Shown here: positions 30,369 through 38,502 of the stretch, one piece after another
Position numbering within the stretch: position 1 is the first letter of the stretch
Layout of the letters: each line of letters begins with the position of its first letter
DNA from: a virus
Reading direction: 5' to 3' (one strand)
DNA: 39,603 nucleotides
IMG/VR virus record: IMGVR_UViG_3300046519_000452
Coordinates: 1-39,603 of that record
Notes under the pieces: model-generated
Database searches by the model: none
Seen by the model: the letters and a program-made list of their open reading frames with translations, nothing else
Told to the model about the DNA's origin: nothing
Made by a program: the position numbers and the translations under genes

Positions 30369-32001
30369 CGTTCAGCAGGGTTCGCCTGAGTGGCATGCCC
30401 TTCGCTCCAGCTACTTCACCGCTTCCGAAGCGCCGGCAATGATGGGCGAGTCGAAGTATCAAACCCGCACCGATCTGCTGACGAAGAAGAAAACCGGCAT
30501 CGTTGACGAAGTCGGCCCCGCGCAGCAGGCAGTGTTCGACCGTGGTCACGCCACTGAAGAACTGGCGCGGCCTATCGTCGAAGAACTGATCGGCGAAGAG
30601 CTTTACCCCATCGTCGGTACCAGCGGCAACCTGCTGGCTTCAATGGACGGCGCCACGATGCTTGGCGATATCCTCTTCGAACACAAACTGTGGAATCAGG
30701 CGCTTGTTGCTCAGATCCGCGCCAACGCTCTGGATCCGCATTACTACTGGCAGCTCGAGCAGCAACTGCTCGTCAGCGGTGCCGAAAAGGTGTTCTTCGT
30801 GTGCTCCGATGGCACCAAGCAAAATTTTGTGCACCTGGAATACCGGCCTGTGCCTGGGCGCGCCGAATTGCTGATTGAAGGCTGGAAACAGTTCGAGGAA
30901 GAACTGGGCGCCTTCGTCCCGCAGGAAGCCAAGGTCGAAGCCATCGGCGCCGCACCTGATCAGCTCCCTGCTCTGCGCATCGACGTGACCGGCATGGTGA
31001 CTGCCAGCAACCTGGATGCCTTCAAGTCTCACGCGCTGACAGTGATCGGCAACATCAACACCGACCTGAAAGACGACAAGGACTTCGCTGACGCCGACGC
31101 AACCGTTAAGTGGTGCGGCGAAGTTGAGGACAAGCTCAAAGCAGCGAAAGAACACGCCCTGAGCCAAACCGAAAGCATCGACATCCTGTTCAAGGCGATT
31201 GACGACATCGCCGCCGAGACTCGCCGCAAGCGGCTGGAACTGGAAAAGCTGGTCAAGGCCCGCAAGGAAAACATCCGCACCGAGATTGTCATGGATGCGG
31301 CCAAAGCCTTGCAGGCCCATATCGACCAGATCGACGCAACGCTGGGTGGCCGCATCCGGATGCCGAAGGTGCCGGCAAACTTCGCCGAAGCCATCAAGGG
31401 CAAGAAGTCGGTTTCCAGCCTGAAGGAGGCAGCCGACTCCGAACTGGCGCGGGCGAAGATCGAGGCCAGCCGCATTGCCGACAGTATCCGGATCAATCAG
31501 GCCAGCCTGAACGAACTGGCAGCAAATCATAAATTCCTGTTCCACGATGCCCAAGAGTTGGTGATGAAGGCCAACGATGACTTGATCGCGCTGATCAAGG
31601 TGCGCATCAACGAACACGACCAGCAGCAGGCCGAGCTGAAGCGTCAGGAAGAAGAAAAGGCGCAACTGCTCGCAGCTCAACAGCAACAGCAGGTCGTTGA
31701 GCCGGTCGTGCAGCAGCAGGCAGTGACTCAAGTAGCCGAGTCGGTGCCAGTCACCAGCACGCCGATCAAAGCTGTCGAAACGCCGGCACAGGTTGTCGAC
31801 GATGGCCAGCGCTTCAAGCTGGGCGATCTGAGCGACCGCCTCGGCTTCACGGTGTCGGCTGGCTTCCTGAGTTCGCTGGGCTTTGAGGTTGTGGCCAAGG
31901 AGCGCGGTGCATCGCTGTACCGAGAAGCCGACTTCCCTCGCATCTGCGCCGCGCTGATCAACCACATTCAGAAAGTGCAAAACATCCGGGCAGCCGCGTG
32001 A
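30355..32001 (+). CDS. YqaJ-family recombination exonuclease, extended C-terminus
   Basis: A 548-aa protein. N-terminal SPEWHALRSSYFTASEAPAMMGESKY, then D98 in ASMDG and E109/K111 in FEHK form the PD-(D/E)XK active site of lambda-exonuclease/YqaJ enzymes. Residues about 190-450 are long coiled coil. The last 60 residues (FKLGDLSDRLGFTVSAGFLSSLGFEV...) form a small HTH-like domain. ATG at 30355 has AAGGAG upstream. It is more than twice the usual YqaJ nuclease length because of the coiled-coil extension. Confidence 0.85.
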   Translation: MQVHNVQQGSPEWHALRSSYFTASEAPAMMGESKYQTRTDLLTKKKTGIVDEVGPAQQAVFDRGHATEELARPIVEELIGEELYPIVGTSGNLLASMDGATMLGDILFEHKLWNQALVAQIRANALDPHYYWQLEQQLLVSGAEKVFFVCSDGTKQNFVHLEYRPVPGRAELLIEGWKQFEEELGAFVPQEAKVEAIGAAPDQLPALRIDVTGMVTASNLDAFKSHALTVIGNINTDLKDDKDFADADATVKWCGEVEDKLKAAKEHALSQTESIDILFKAIDDIAAETRRKRLELEKLVKARKENIRTEIVMDAAKALQAHIDQIDATLGGRIRMPKVPANFAEAIKGKKSVSSLKEAADSELARAKIEASRIADSIRINQASLNELAANHKFLFHDAQELVMKANDDLIALIKVRINEHDQQQAELKRQEEEKAQLLAAQQQQQVVEPVVQQQAVTQVAESVPVTSTPIKAVETPAQVVDDGQRFKLGDLSDRLGFTVSAGFLSSLGFEVVAKERGASLYREADFPRICAALINHIQKVQNIRAAA

Positions 32002-32002
32002 C

Positions 32003-32203
32003 ATGGCTGCCAAGTCCGTCCTCGACATCTACGACAGTGTCGAGGAGTTCATGGCCATTCTCGTCGCCGCTGAGCTGCACGCCAGCGGCGGCTGGGAACT
32101 GGAATTCGTCGAAAGCATGCGCGCCAACTTCAAACGCTTCGGCGCCCACACCAATCTGAGCCCCGCTCAACAATCGAAGCTTGAGCGCATCGCCAAGCAC
32201 TGA
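32003..32203 (+). CDS. small helical phage protein
   Basis: A 66-aa protein following the exonuclease by one base (MAAKSVLDIYDSVEEFMAILVAAELHASGG...). It is helical, with a basic C-terminus. No family is recognised; it may be an accessory of the recombination pair by position only. Confidence 0.6.
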   Translation: MAAKSVLDIYDSVEEFMAILVAAELHASGGWELEFVESMRANFKRFGAHTNLSPAQQSKLERIAKH

Positions 32204-32212
32204 GGGATCCCG

Positions 32213-33460
32213 ATGAAGCCCGAACACAAAGCAATCATTGAGCGCGCAAAGCTGGCGGACGTTCCCGCGTCCTACATTGCGCACGAACTGCTGGTACACG
32301 ACTTGGTTGAGTCCGGTCTGTTTGAACTGAAAAACCTGCACTCACCGTATGGCAAGTTGAACGAAGGCCAGCAGCAGGAAGTGATCGATCGCCTGACCGA
32401 AGCGGCGACCGCCGCTGCACACAACGCTATTGCGATCATCAGTTCGCGCAATGTCTCGACCATCGAAGTCACGATGAAAGAGGTCAAGTTCAACTCCAAG
32501 CAGTTGACCCTGACGTCCATCGTCGACGCAAAAGACCCGAACCGGCACGACCTGATCGACAGCGCCGGCCGACTGTGTCTGTTGGTGATGGCGCCAGACG
32601 ACTATGCCGAGGGCCTGGACTTCATCCAGCCAGATCGCGACCAGCCTGATCTGCCGCTTCACGTCAGCGAGCTGACCGGCAGCCTATTCGACGGCAAAGC
32701 GACTGGGCCTGATGAACCGGATGGATTCGAACACACCACCGGGGAAGTTGAAGATGGCCTGTACAGCCAGGCCGTGGCGTTTGTTCTGGAGAGCCGCCGC
32801 GCAACAATCTCGGCAGTACAGCGCAAGTTGAAAATCGGCTACAACCGTGCCGCCGAGTTGATGAACCAGATGGAGAGCTTCGGCGTGGTGAGCCCGATGG
32901 ACCACACCGGCGCCCGCGAAGTGATGCTGAGCCCTCGCGGCGAAGAGAAAATCAGCCTTGCCGATGCCGACAATCAAACCGGCAGCAAGGATCCTCTCTA
33001 CACCGAAGCCGTTGAACAGTTGATTGCCTACGGTCGGCTGGGTGCTGCCGCAATTGCTGGGGCATTGAGCATCAGCAACGAACGGGCAGCCCAGATGCTT
33101 GACGCAATGGTCGAGTCAGGCGCAGCTGTTGCGGTCGATGGCGGCAACGTGTTCGAAATCAAAGGTGGTGCAGAAGCAGAAGGCAATGCCGAGGATGAAA
33201 ACTTCGGCCTTGTCGATATGGAAACCAAAGAGTTCGGCGACTTCAGCTACGAAGATGCCAAACAATTGATCGTGCTGAAGGCCCAGACCAAGCCATTCAA
33301 GGCCCACTGGGTGCAGAGCCGTCTCGCGATCGATAGCGACAAGGTGGCATCCCTGCTGCTGCGCCTGCTCGATGACAAGGTGGTCGAGGTTGAAGCCGAG
33401 GGCGAATCAGCGCTGGAACACAGCTACAAGGTCGTCGCCACGCTGGCTGACGTCGTTTAA
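32213..33460 (+). CDS. protein with three tandem FtsK-gamma-like winged helices and no motor
   Basis: A 415-aa protein. Residues 182-240 (LYSQAVAFVLESRRATISAVQRKLKIGYNRAAELMNQMESFGVVSP) match closely the DNA-reading gamma domain at the C-terminus of FtsK, which recognises KOPS. Two more divergent copies follow at about 260-317 and 343-398. The N-terminal 170 residues (unknown, alpha/beta) contain no Walker motif, so this is not a translocase. It could bind KOPS or other phage sites, or compete with or recruit host FtsK or XerCD; this is inference. A terminator follows at 33483-33506. Confidence 0.8.
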   Translation: MKPEHKAIIERAKLADVPASYIAHELLVHDLVESGLFELKNLHSPYGKLNEGQQQEVIDRLTEAATAAAHNAIAIISSRNVSTIEVTMKEVKFNSKQLTLTSIVDAKDPNRHDLIDSAGRLCLLVMAPDDYAEGLDFIQPDRDQPDLPLHVSELTGSLFDGKATGPDEPDGFEHTTGEVEDGLYSQAVAFVLESRRATISAVQRKLKIGYNRAAELMNQMESFGVVSPMDHTGAREVMLSPRGEEKISLADADNQTGSKDPLYTEAVEQLIAYGRLGAAAIAGALSISNERAAQMLDAMVESGAAVAVDGGNVFEIKGGAEAEGNAEDENFGLVDMETKEFGDFSYEDAKQLIVLKAQTKPFKAHWVQSRLAIDSDKVASLLLRLLDDKVVEVEAEGESALEHSYKVVATLADVV

Positions 33461-33482
33461 CCCCATTCCCCCGATACACCAC

Positions 33483-33506
33483 AGGCGCCTACGGGCGCCT
33501 TCTTTT
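33483..33506 (+). terminator. intrinsic terminator
   Basis: AGGCGCC-TACG-GGCGCCT is followed by TCTTTTC, between the FtsK-gamma protein and the exonuclease gene. Confidence 0.7.
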
Positions 33507-33524
33507 CGCCTGGAGAAAAGCCCC

Positions 33525-34139
33525 ATGAATCTGCTGACCCCGTACGACACTGAAACCACCGGCCTCCCGCTGTTCAAACAGCCGAGCGACGATCCGCGCC
33601 AGCCGCACTTGGTGGACATCTGCATTCTGGCCTACGACGCCAACGGCGCGCTGGTCGATTCCTTCGAAGCAATGGTGCGACCTGATGGCTGGGTCATCCC
33701 CAACGAAGTCGCGGTGATCCACGGCATCACCACCGAGATGGCCATGGACATGGGCATCCCCGAGGCCGAAGCGCTGGACGGCTTCATGGCCATTCATGAG
33801 CGCGCCGGTCTGCGCATCGCCCACAACATCCAGTTCGACGACCGGATCATGCGCATCGCGCTATCTCGCTATCGCGGCAAGGACGCAGCCGACGCTTTCA
33901 AGGCTACGCCGGGTTACTGCACCTGCCAGTCCAGCAAGAACCTGGTGAAGTGCCCGCCGACCGAAAAGATGATCCGCGCTGGTTTCGGGCGCCCGGGCAT
34001 GTACAAGAACCCGACCGTGGCCGAAGCCCTGCTGCACTTCACCGGTGAAGAACTGGTCGGCGGCCACCGCGCGCGGCCCGACACCGAGGCCTGCGCCCGC
34101 ATCTACTTCGCCATGAACCCGCCTGCTCAGGTGGCTTGA
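33525..34139 (+). CDS. DEDDh 3'-5' exonuclease (DnaQ-like)
   Basis: A 204-aa protein. Motif I is DTETTG at 8-13; motif II is in RIAHNIQFDDRIM; motif III is GGHRARPDTEA, with H and D in the H-x4-D arrangement of DEDDh enzymes. It degrades DNA or RNA from 3' ends, probably in recombination or repair. GGAG precedes ATG at 33525. Confidence 0.85.
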   Translation: MNLLTPYDTETTGLPLFKQPSDDPRQPHLVDICILAYDANGALVDSFEAMVRPDGWVIPNEVAVIHGITTEMAMDMGIPEAEALDGFMAIHERAGLRIAHNIQFDDRIMRIALSRYRGKDAADAFKATPGYCTCQSSKNLVKCPPTEKMIRAGFGRPGMYKNPTVAEALLHFTGEELVGGHRARPDTEACARIYFAMNPPAQVA

Positions 34140-34141
34140 CC

Positions 34142-34363
34142 ATGAAGCGACAGGCCAGCCCCAACCAGTTAGACCTGTGCTTTGCGCCGGCGGTTGAGCC
34201 TGTCGCAACTGAGCCGGAACCATGGCTGAAGGAAAGACGCAGGATCTTCATGCGGTGTCTTGCCCACTGGGATCAACCGAAGCCTGAAGAACACCGACGC
34301 AACCACGAACGATGGCTGCAAATCCGCGTATTTGAATTGGGCGGCCTCGGCGCTGCCTGGTGA
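34142..34363 (+). CDS. small phage protein
   Basis: A 73-aa basic protein beginning MKRQASPNQLDLCFAPAVE, with a helical C-terminal half (WDQPKPEEHRRNHERWLQIRVFELG). It starts two bases after the exonuclease stop. The function is unknown. Confidence 0.6.
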   Translation: MKRQASPNQLDLCFAPAVEPVATEPEPWLKERRRIFMRCLAHWDQPKPEEHRRNHERWLQIRVFELGGLGAAW

Positions 34364-34376
34364 CAAGAGGTTACCC

Positions 34377-34718
34377 ATGAACTCAATCGCAACCCGGGCG
34401 CTTGCGAGCGCTCTCGGCAAAGCCCTGCCCGCTCCCGCAGTGAAAGCCCAGCAAACACTGGCCCCGGCCGAGGATAAGCGCGCTTTTGGCCCGGTCCCGC
34501 TCCCACAGCTGGAAATCACCGGCCCGATCAACAAGGTGATGGAACTGGAGGGCAAGCACTACGCCCTCGAGTTCGTCCGGGCGCTCGGCGCATCCGTCCG
34601 ACGCGCGCCCGTCAGGGAAAAGGCCATTGCTGACCTGACCCGGTACGCCGCGCAGCAGCCATCCAGCGTGGCGAGTGGTGTGAAGATCGTCATTGATGTG
34701 TTGAAGGTGGCAGCATGA
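34377..34718 (+). CDS. hypothetical phage protein
   Basis: A 113-aa protein with an Ala/Pro-rich N-terminus and helical ALEFVRALGASVRRAPVREKAIADLTRYAAQQ. ATG at 34377 has AAGAGG upstream. It is coupled to the next gene by ATGA overlap. The family is not recognised. Confidence 0.6.
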   Translation: MNSIATRALASALGKALPAPAVKAQQTLAPAEDKRAFGPVPLPQLEITGPINKVMELEGKHYALEFVRALGASVRRAPVREKAIADLTRYAAQQPSSVASGVKIVIDVLKVAA

Positions 34719-35095
34719 AGACGCCCGCCGAACGACTGACAGAACTTGCCGTTGCTTATGCCTCCTACCGTACGAAGCTGTTTGAGAATGGCAAGGCCAT
34801 CAAGCAGGTGCAGAACGATGCTGATGGCGCCTACTTTGACCTGAAACCCTATCGCGACCGCTACTGGAGCGACCCCGATGTTCATGACCTGGTGATGGGG
34901 CAGGTGATCGTCTGGCACGGCTGGGTTCATGCAATCGAGCAGTGCGAGCCGGACAAGGATCACGAAGAAGAGGAATGCGGGTACATGGCAACTGCACGCC
35001 TGATGGACGAGCGCCGCGATATCCAACGTGATGGAGCACGTATCCGCGCGGCCATTACCAAGATCGGCAATCAATTACTGAAAGTGACGCCATGA
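34715..35095 (+). CDS. hypothetical phage protein
   Basis: A 126-aa protein, YRTKLFENGKAIKQVQNDADGAYFDLKPYRDRYW... with a helical, acidic middle (EPDKDHEEEECGYMATARLMDERRDIQRD). ATG overlaps the previous stop and its TGA overlaps the next ATG. The function is unknown. Confidence 0.6.
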   Translation: MKTPAERLTELAVAYASYRTKLFENGKAIKQVQNDADGAYFDLKPYRDRYWSDPDVHDLVMGQVIVWHGWVHAIEQCEPDKDHEEEECGYMATARLMDERRDIQRDGARIRAAITKIGNQLLKVTP

Positions 35096-35148
35096 TCTTC
35101 GCCACCGTGTTCATGCTCCAGCACATCTACCGAGGGCCGTGGCGATGA
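35092..35148 (+). CDS. possible 18-aa coupling peptide
   Basis: ATG overlaps the upstream TGA and its TGA overlaps the methyltransferase ATG. The 18-residue product (MIFATVFMLQHIYRGPWR) is a candidate for translational coupling rather than a functional protein. Confidence 0.3.
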   Translation: MIFATVFMLQHIYRGPWR

Positions 35149-36410
35149 CAAAGCCTTATCAAATTCTGATCGGAGACTGCATCAGCCTTCTGCGTTCGAT
35201 GCCGGATAACTCCGTAGACAGCGTGGTAACCGACCCACCCTATGGCATTCGCTTTATGGGCAAAAGCTGGGACGGCAAAGACATCGAGGAGCGCACCGCT
35301 TACCGAGCCAGCAAGCCATCCCGCGATTCTGCGTGCGGCCAAAGTGGTGGGCACCGATCCGTCGCAGCCGAAGCCGGAAAGTACGACTTAACACCCGGTG
35401 GTATGAAGGCATTTCAGGCCTTCACGCGGGATTGGGCCGCCGAGTGTTTGCGAGTTCTAAAGCCAGGCGGACACCTGCTGTCATTCGCTGCTGCTCGAAC
35501 CTATCACCACATGGCGGTGGGCATCGAGATGGCTGGCTTCGAGATCCGCGACCAGATCATGTGGGTGTTCGGCTCAGGCTTCCCGAAGTCGCACAACCTA
35601 CGCGGCGACCAAGACGGTTGGGGGACTGCGCTTAAACCAGCGCACGAACCAATCTGCATGGCCAGGAAGCCACTTGCCGGAACAGTGCTGATGAACGTCA
35701 TCGCGCACGGTGTCGGAGCACTGAACATCAATGCATGTCGGATACCAGCCGAGCCCATGCCAATGAACACTGGTGCGGGAGGGCTTCCGCGTCGTTATGA
35801 AGACGAGCAACGCGGACCTGGGGTTGTGGCGCAGCCTCACGAAGCGGGACGCTGGCCAGCCAACTTGATTCACGATGGCAGTCCCGAAGTAGTCGCCATG
35901 TTCCCCGCCGAGGCTGGCGCCAGCGCGCCAGTGCTTGGCACCGAGCCGACGGCCAACGGTTTCAGCGGTGCGGTGAAGTACAGCGGCATGCTCAATCGTG
36001 TGGCCGGAGCCTTCCACGGTGACAGCGGGAGTGCCGCCCGGTTTTTCTACTGCGCGAAGACCAGTCGAAGTGACCGAAATGAGGGGTGCGAAACACTGGA
36101 TAGAAAGCCTTTGAACTGGTCGAGCGGTGAGGCAAACCCTGGCAGCTTCCAATCGATCGGAACAGACAGGACCAGCCAGAACAATCACCCGACAGTAAAA
36201 CCCACCGACTTGATGGCCTACTTGCTGCGCCTGGTCACTCCGGCCGGCGGCGTTGCGCTCGATCCCTTCATGGGCAGCGGCAGCACCGGCAAGGCCGCCA
36301 TGCGCGAAGGCTTTCAGTTCATCGGCTGTGAAATAGACGAGCAGTACGCAGCGATCGCTCGCGCACGGATCCAGCACGAACTGGCACAGCCAAAGCAGTG
36401 GTCGCTATGA
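35145..36410 (+). CDS. beta-class DNA N6-adenine/N4-cytosine methyltransferase
   Basis: A 421-aa protein with DPPY at 30-33 (motif IV), HPTVKP at 348-353 and DPFMGSGSTG at 373-382 (motif I, AdoMet). Catalytic motif before AdoMet motif is the beta order. The variable region between 40 and 340 should contain the target recognition part. There is no restriction enzyme next to it, so it is an orphan, probably protecting phage DNA or tuning expression. ATG at 35145 (GAGGG upstream) is preferred over GTG at 35139. Confidence 0.9.
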   Translation: MTKPYQILIGDCISLLRSMPDNSVDSVVTDPPYGIRFMGKSWDGKDIEERTAYRASKPSRDSACGQSGGHRSVAAEAGKYDLTPGGMKAFQAFTRDWAAECLRVLKPGGHLLSFAAARTYHHMAVGIEMAGFEIRDQIMWVFGSGFPKSHNLRGDQDGWGTALKPAHEPICMARKPLAGTVLMNVIAHGVGALNINACRIPAEPMPMNTGAGGLPRRYEDEQRGPGVVAQPHEAGRWPANLIHDGSPEVVAMFPAEAGASAPVLGTEPTANGFSGAVKYSGMLNRVAGAFHGDSGSAARFFYCAKTSRSDRNEGCETLDRKPLNWSSGEANPGSFQSIGTDRTSQNNHPTVKPTDLMAYLLRLVTPAGGVALDPFMGSGSTGKAAMREGFQFIGCEIDEQYAAIARARIQHELAQPKQWSL

Positions 36411-36568
36411 CCAGCACCGGCAAGCTCAACGCCGGCGTGATGGAGTTCACCGCACGCTGTGACAAGTGCAACAGACCCCGCCACGTCGGCAACCACGACA
36501 AGTGCAGCAAGGCCCGACAACGCGAGCATGCCGCACGGGAGAACGACCGTGAACAACCAACTACTTGA
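36407..36568 (+). CDS. 53-aa zinc-ribbon-like protein
   Basis: ATG overlaps the methyltransferase TGA. The residues TARCDKCNRPRHVGNHDKCSKARQ contain C-x2-C, H and C in the spacing of a small zinc finger, followed by a charged tail. It may bind nucleic acid. Confidence 0.6.
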   Translation: MTSTGKLNAGVMEFTARCDKCNRPRHVGNHDKCSKARQREHAARENDREQPTT

Positions 36569-36611
36569 ATACGGCCTTTGCCTGCTGGCGCTGGCCCAAC
36601 TGTTTTGCTGA
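36549..36611 (+). CDS. possible 20-aa hydrophobic peptide
   Basis: GTG at 36549 with GGGAG eight bases upstream encodes VNNQLLEYGLCLLALAQLFC, overlapping the zinc-ribbon gene by 20 bp. The good ribosome site is the only support. Confidence 0.3.
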   Translation: MNNQLLEYGLCLLALAQLFC

Positions 36612-36621
36612 GGGCTTTGTG

Positions 36622-36879
36622 ATGAGCGAAGTGAAGCGTTACCACGTTGGAGATACGGGGCTTGTCGAGGGCGAAGCTCTGGGCCGGATCAATGTTGTGC
36701 TGGCATCAGACTACGATGTGGCCGTATCTGTTGGAACAGCCTTCGGCAACTCCCTTGAACGCGTCTCAGCTGAACGCGATGCCCTGCAATTGCTGCTGAA
36801 CGAGCGCGACGAGCAGATCGATTCCTGCCGTCATGATTCCCCCGAACCCGAACTCGACTGGCTCGACACCCAAATCTAG
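36622..36879 (+). CDS. hypothetical phage protein
   Basis: An 85-aa protein: beta-rich N-terminus MSEVKRYHVGDTGLVEGEALGRINVVLASDYDVAVSV, then a coiled coil (SLERVSAERDALQLLLNERDEQID). GAGGG precedes ATG. This layout is common for phage accessory proteins; the function is unknown. Confidence 0.65.
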   Translation: MSEVKRYHVGDTGLVEGEALGRINVVLASDYDVAVSVGTAFGNSLERVSAERDALQLLLNERDEQIDSCRHDSPEPELDWLDTQI

Positions 36880-36889
36880 GAGTGAAACG

Positions 36890-37141
36890 ATGATGAACAC
36901 CATGCGCACCGACGATCAGCACGAAGCGCCAATCGAGTACATCAAGCTGCCAGAGGTCAAGCGAATCTCCGGCCTGAGCACGGCGACCATCTACCGTATG
37001 GCGGTCGCCGGCAAATTCCCCAAGCAGGTGAAAATCGGGGATGCCGCCGTTGCCTGGGTCCGGTCTGAGGTCGACCAGTGGGCCAGCAGCAAGTCAGCGG
37101 CCCGCACCGGTCAGCCCTCAGCCTCCAGCAAATCCAAGTAA
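36890..37141 (+). CDS. AlpA-family regulator, probable excisionase
   Basis: An 83-aa protein with a MerR-like winged HTH typical of AlpA/excisionases (YIKLPEVKRISGLSTATIYRMAVAGKFPKQVKIGDAAVAWVRSEVDQWA). It should bend DNA at attR/attL and direct excision by the integrase. AGGAG precedes ATG. Its 3' end overlaps the 3' end of the convergent integrase by 31 bp. Confidence 0.85.
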   Translation: MMNTMRTDDQHEAPIEYIKLPEVKRISGLSTATIYRMAVAGKFPKQVKIGDAAVAWVRSEVDQWASSKSAARTGQPSASSKSK

Positions 37142-38340
37142 TCCGCCCAATCCTGCATCATCCCCCGCCGCTGCTCCACGTACTCTGCGTGGTTGTAGGT
37201 CTTCCTGACCTTGCTTGAACCCGCATGCGAAAGCTGCGCCTCGATCCAATCCTCGTTGTAGCCCATCTCGTTCAAGGCCGTCGAAATCGTCGCGCGGATC
37301 CCGTGCCCGGTCAGCCTGCCTTCATATCCCATGCGTTTAAGTGCCATGTTGACTGTGCCGTCGCTGATTGGCTTTGCCGGGTCATGCCGGCCAGCGATCA
37401 GAAGCTTGTACCCGCCAGTCAACTGGTGCACCTTGCGCGCTTCCTCCACCGCCTGCCGCGACAGCGGCACCAAATACGGCGGAACAACCCCCTCTCCCTT
37501 TACCCTGATAACCTTCTTCAACTGCTTTACAGTGCCAGCCGGCACGGTCCACAGCCCGCCGTCGAAGTCGAACTGATCGACTGTCGCACTTCGCAACTCA
37601 ATAGTCCGAACCCCAGTGAGCAGCAATAATCTGATTGCGCTCCGCGTGTATGGCTTCAGATCGGCCTCACGCAGCGAAGCCAGGAACGCTTTCAGGTCAT
37701 GTTGCCGAAGCATTGGGTTGTGCTTTTCTGGCGGCTCCTTGGCCGCGACAATGTCCAGGTCTGATGCCGGATTGATATCCAGATACCCGGACGCGATACC
37801 AAACCTGAAAATCTCGTTCAACCAGGTGCGGCACTTGCGGGCCACATTCAGCGCCCCGCGTCTCTCGATGGTGCGCAGGGTTGCCAGCACTTCCGAGCGC
37901 GTCACCTCGACAATGGGGATTTTGCCGAGTGATGCCACCAAGTCCTTGTTCAGGTAGAGCATGGCCTGATTCGCCGCCCCTCTCTTCGACTTTGCCCAGC
38001 GCGGCAACTTGAAGGCATACCACTCGTTCGCCACCACTTCGAAGGTCTTGACCGAAGAATCAGCCGCGGCCCGCTTTTCCTGCCGGCGCTGCAACCGTGG
38101 GTCGATACCCTTTGCAACCAGAGCCCGAGCCTGATCGCGCAACTCGCGGGCTTCCTTGAGGGTGATTTCCGGGTATGTGCCCAGCGACATGCGCGGCTGC
38201 TTGCCGTGCCAGGAGAAACGGAAGTGCCAAGACTTCGTGCCGTTCGGAGCGATGAACAGGGACAGGCCGTTGCCGTCCGTTATGGAGAATTCCTTTTCGG
38301 CCGGTTTGGCCTGGCGTACAGCGGTATCTGTCAGGGGCAT
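37111..38340 (-). CDS. int: tyrosine recombinase integrase (P4-like)
   Basis: A 409-aa protein. The N-terminal arm-binding domain (DUF4102 type) begins LTDTAVRQAKPAEKEFSITDGNGLSLFI; catalytic residues are R245 (LTGVRTIEL), H346/R349 (HGIRATISTALNEMG), H372 (LSHAG) and the tyrosine at 382 (TYNHAEY; Y387 is the alternative). It integrates the phage at the tRNA-Leu 3' end. It lies next to attR and is convergent with the excisionase. No strong ribosome site; GGTGA precedes ATG. Confidence 0.95.
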   Translation of the reverse strand: MPLTDTAVRQAKPAEKEFSITDGNGLSLFIAPNGTKSWHFRFSWHGKQPRMSLGTYPEITLKEARELRDQARALVAKGIDPRLQRRQEKRAAADSSVKTFEVVANEWYAFKLPRWAKSKRGAANQAMLYLNKDLVASLGKIPIVEVTRSEVLATLRTIERRGALNVARKCRTWLNEIFRFGIASGYLDINPASDLDIVAAKEPPEKHNPMLRQHDLKAFLASLREADLKPYTRSAIRLLLLTGVRTIELRSATVDQFDFDGGLWTVPAGTVKQLKKVIRVKGEGVVPPYLVPLSRQAVEEARKVHQLTGGYKLLIAGRHDPAKPISDGTVNMALKRMGYEGRLTGHGIRATISTALNEMGYNEDWIEAQLSHAGSSKVRKTYNHAEYVEQRRGMMQDWADYLDLLEAEG

Positions 38341-38391
38341 TAGTACATCACCACGTCAGTCGAACTGGGGAAGTGCTGGATGATGTACTAA
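38340..38391. repeat. 11-bp inverted repeat in the integrase leader
   Basis: TTAGTACATCA at 38340-38350 is repeated in inverse at 38381-38391, directly upstream of int. A direct repeat TGAGAA-N-TG-N-TGA at 38398-38410 and 38418-38430 follows. They may be integrase or excisionase arm sites or an int operator. Confidence 0.5.
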
Positions 38392-38432
38392 AAATAGTGA
38401 GAAGTGTTGAGTAAGTATGAGAACTGGTGATA

Positions 38433-38469
38433 ATGAAAAACCCCGCATGCCTTAGGCTGTGCGGGGTTT
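38433..38469 (-). terminator. prophage-supplied terminator after tRNA-Leu
   Basis: AAACCCCGCA pairs with TGCGGGGTTT across a 12-base loop, with a T run on the minus strand. It replaces the displaced host terminator and also keeps tRNA transcription out of int. Confidence 0.85.
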
Positions 38470-38502
38470 CTGAGAAGGCTTGAATAGCCCTGAGAAGCTA
38501 AA

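Noticed and set aside
30640-32028. 462-aa open frame on the minus strand
   Set aside because: It lies entirely antisense to the YqaJ exonuclease. Long antisense frames are expected in GC-rich genes, and the plus-strand product has clear motifs.
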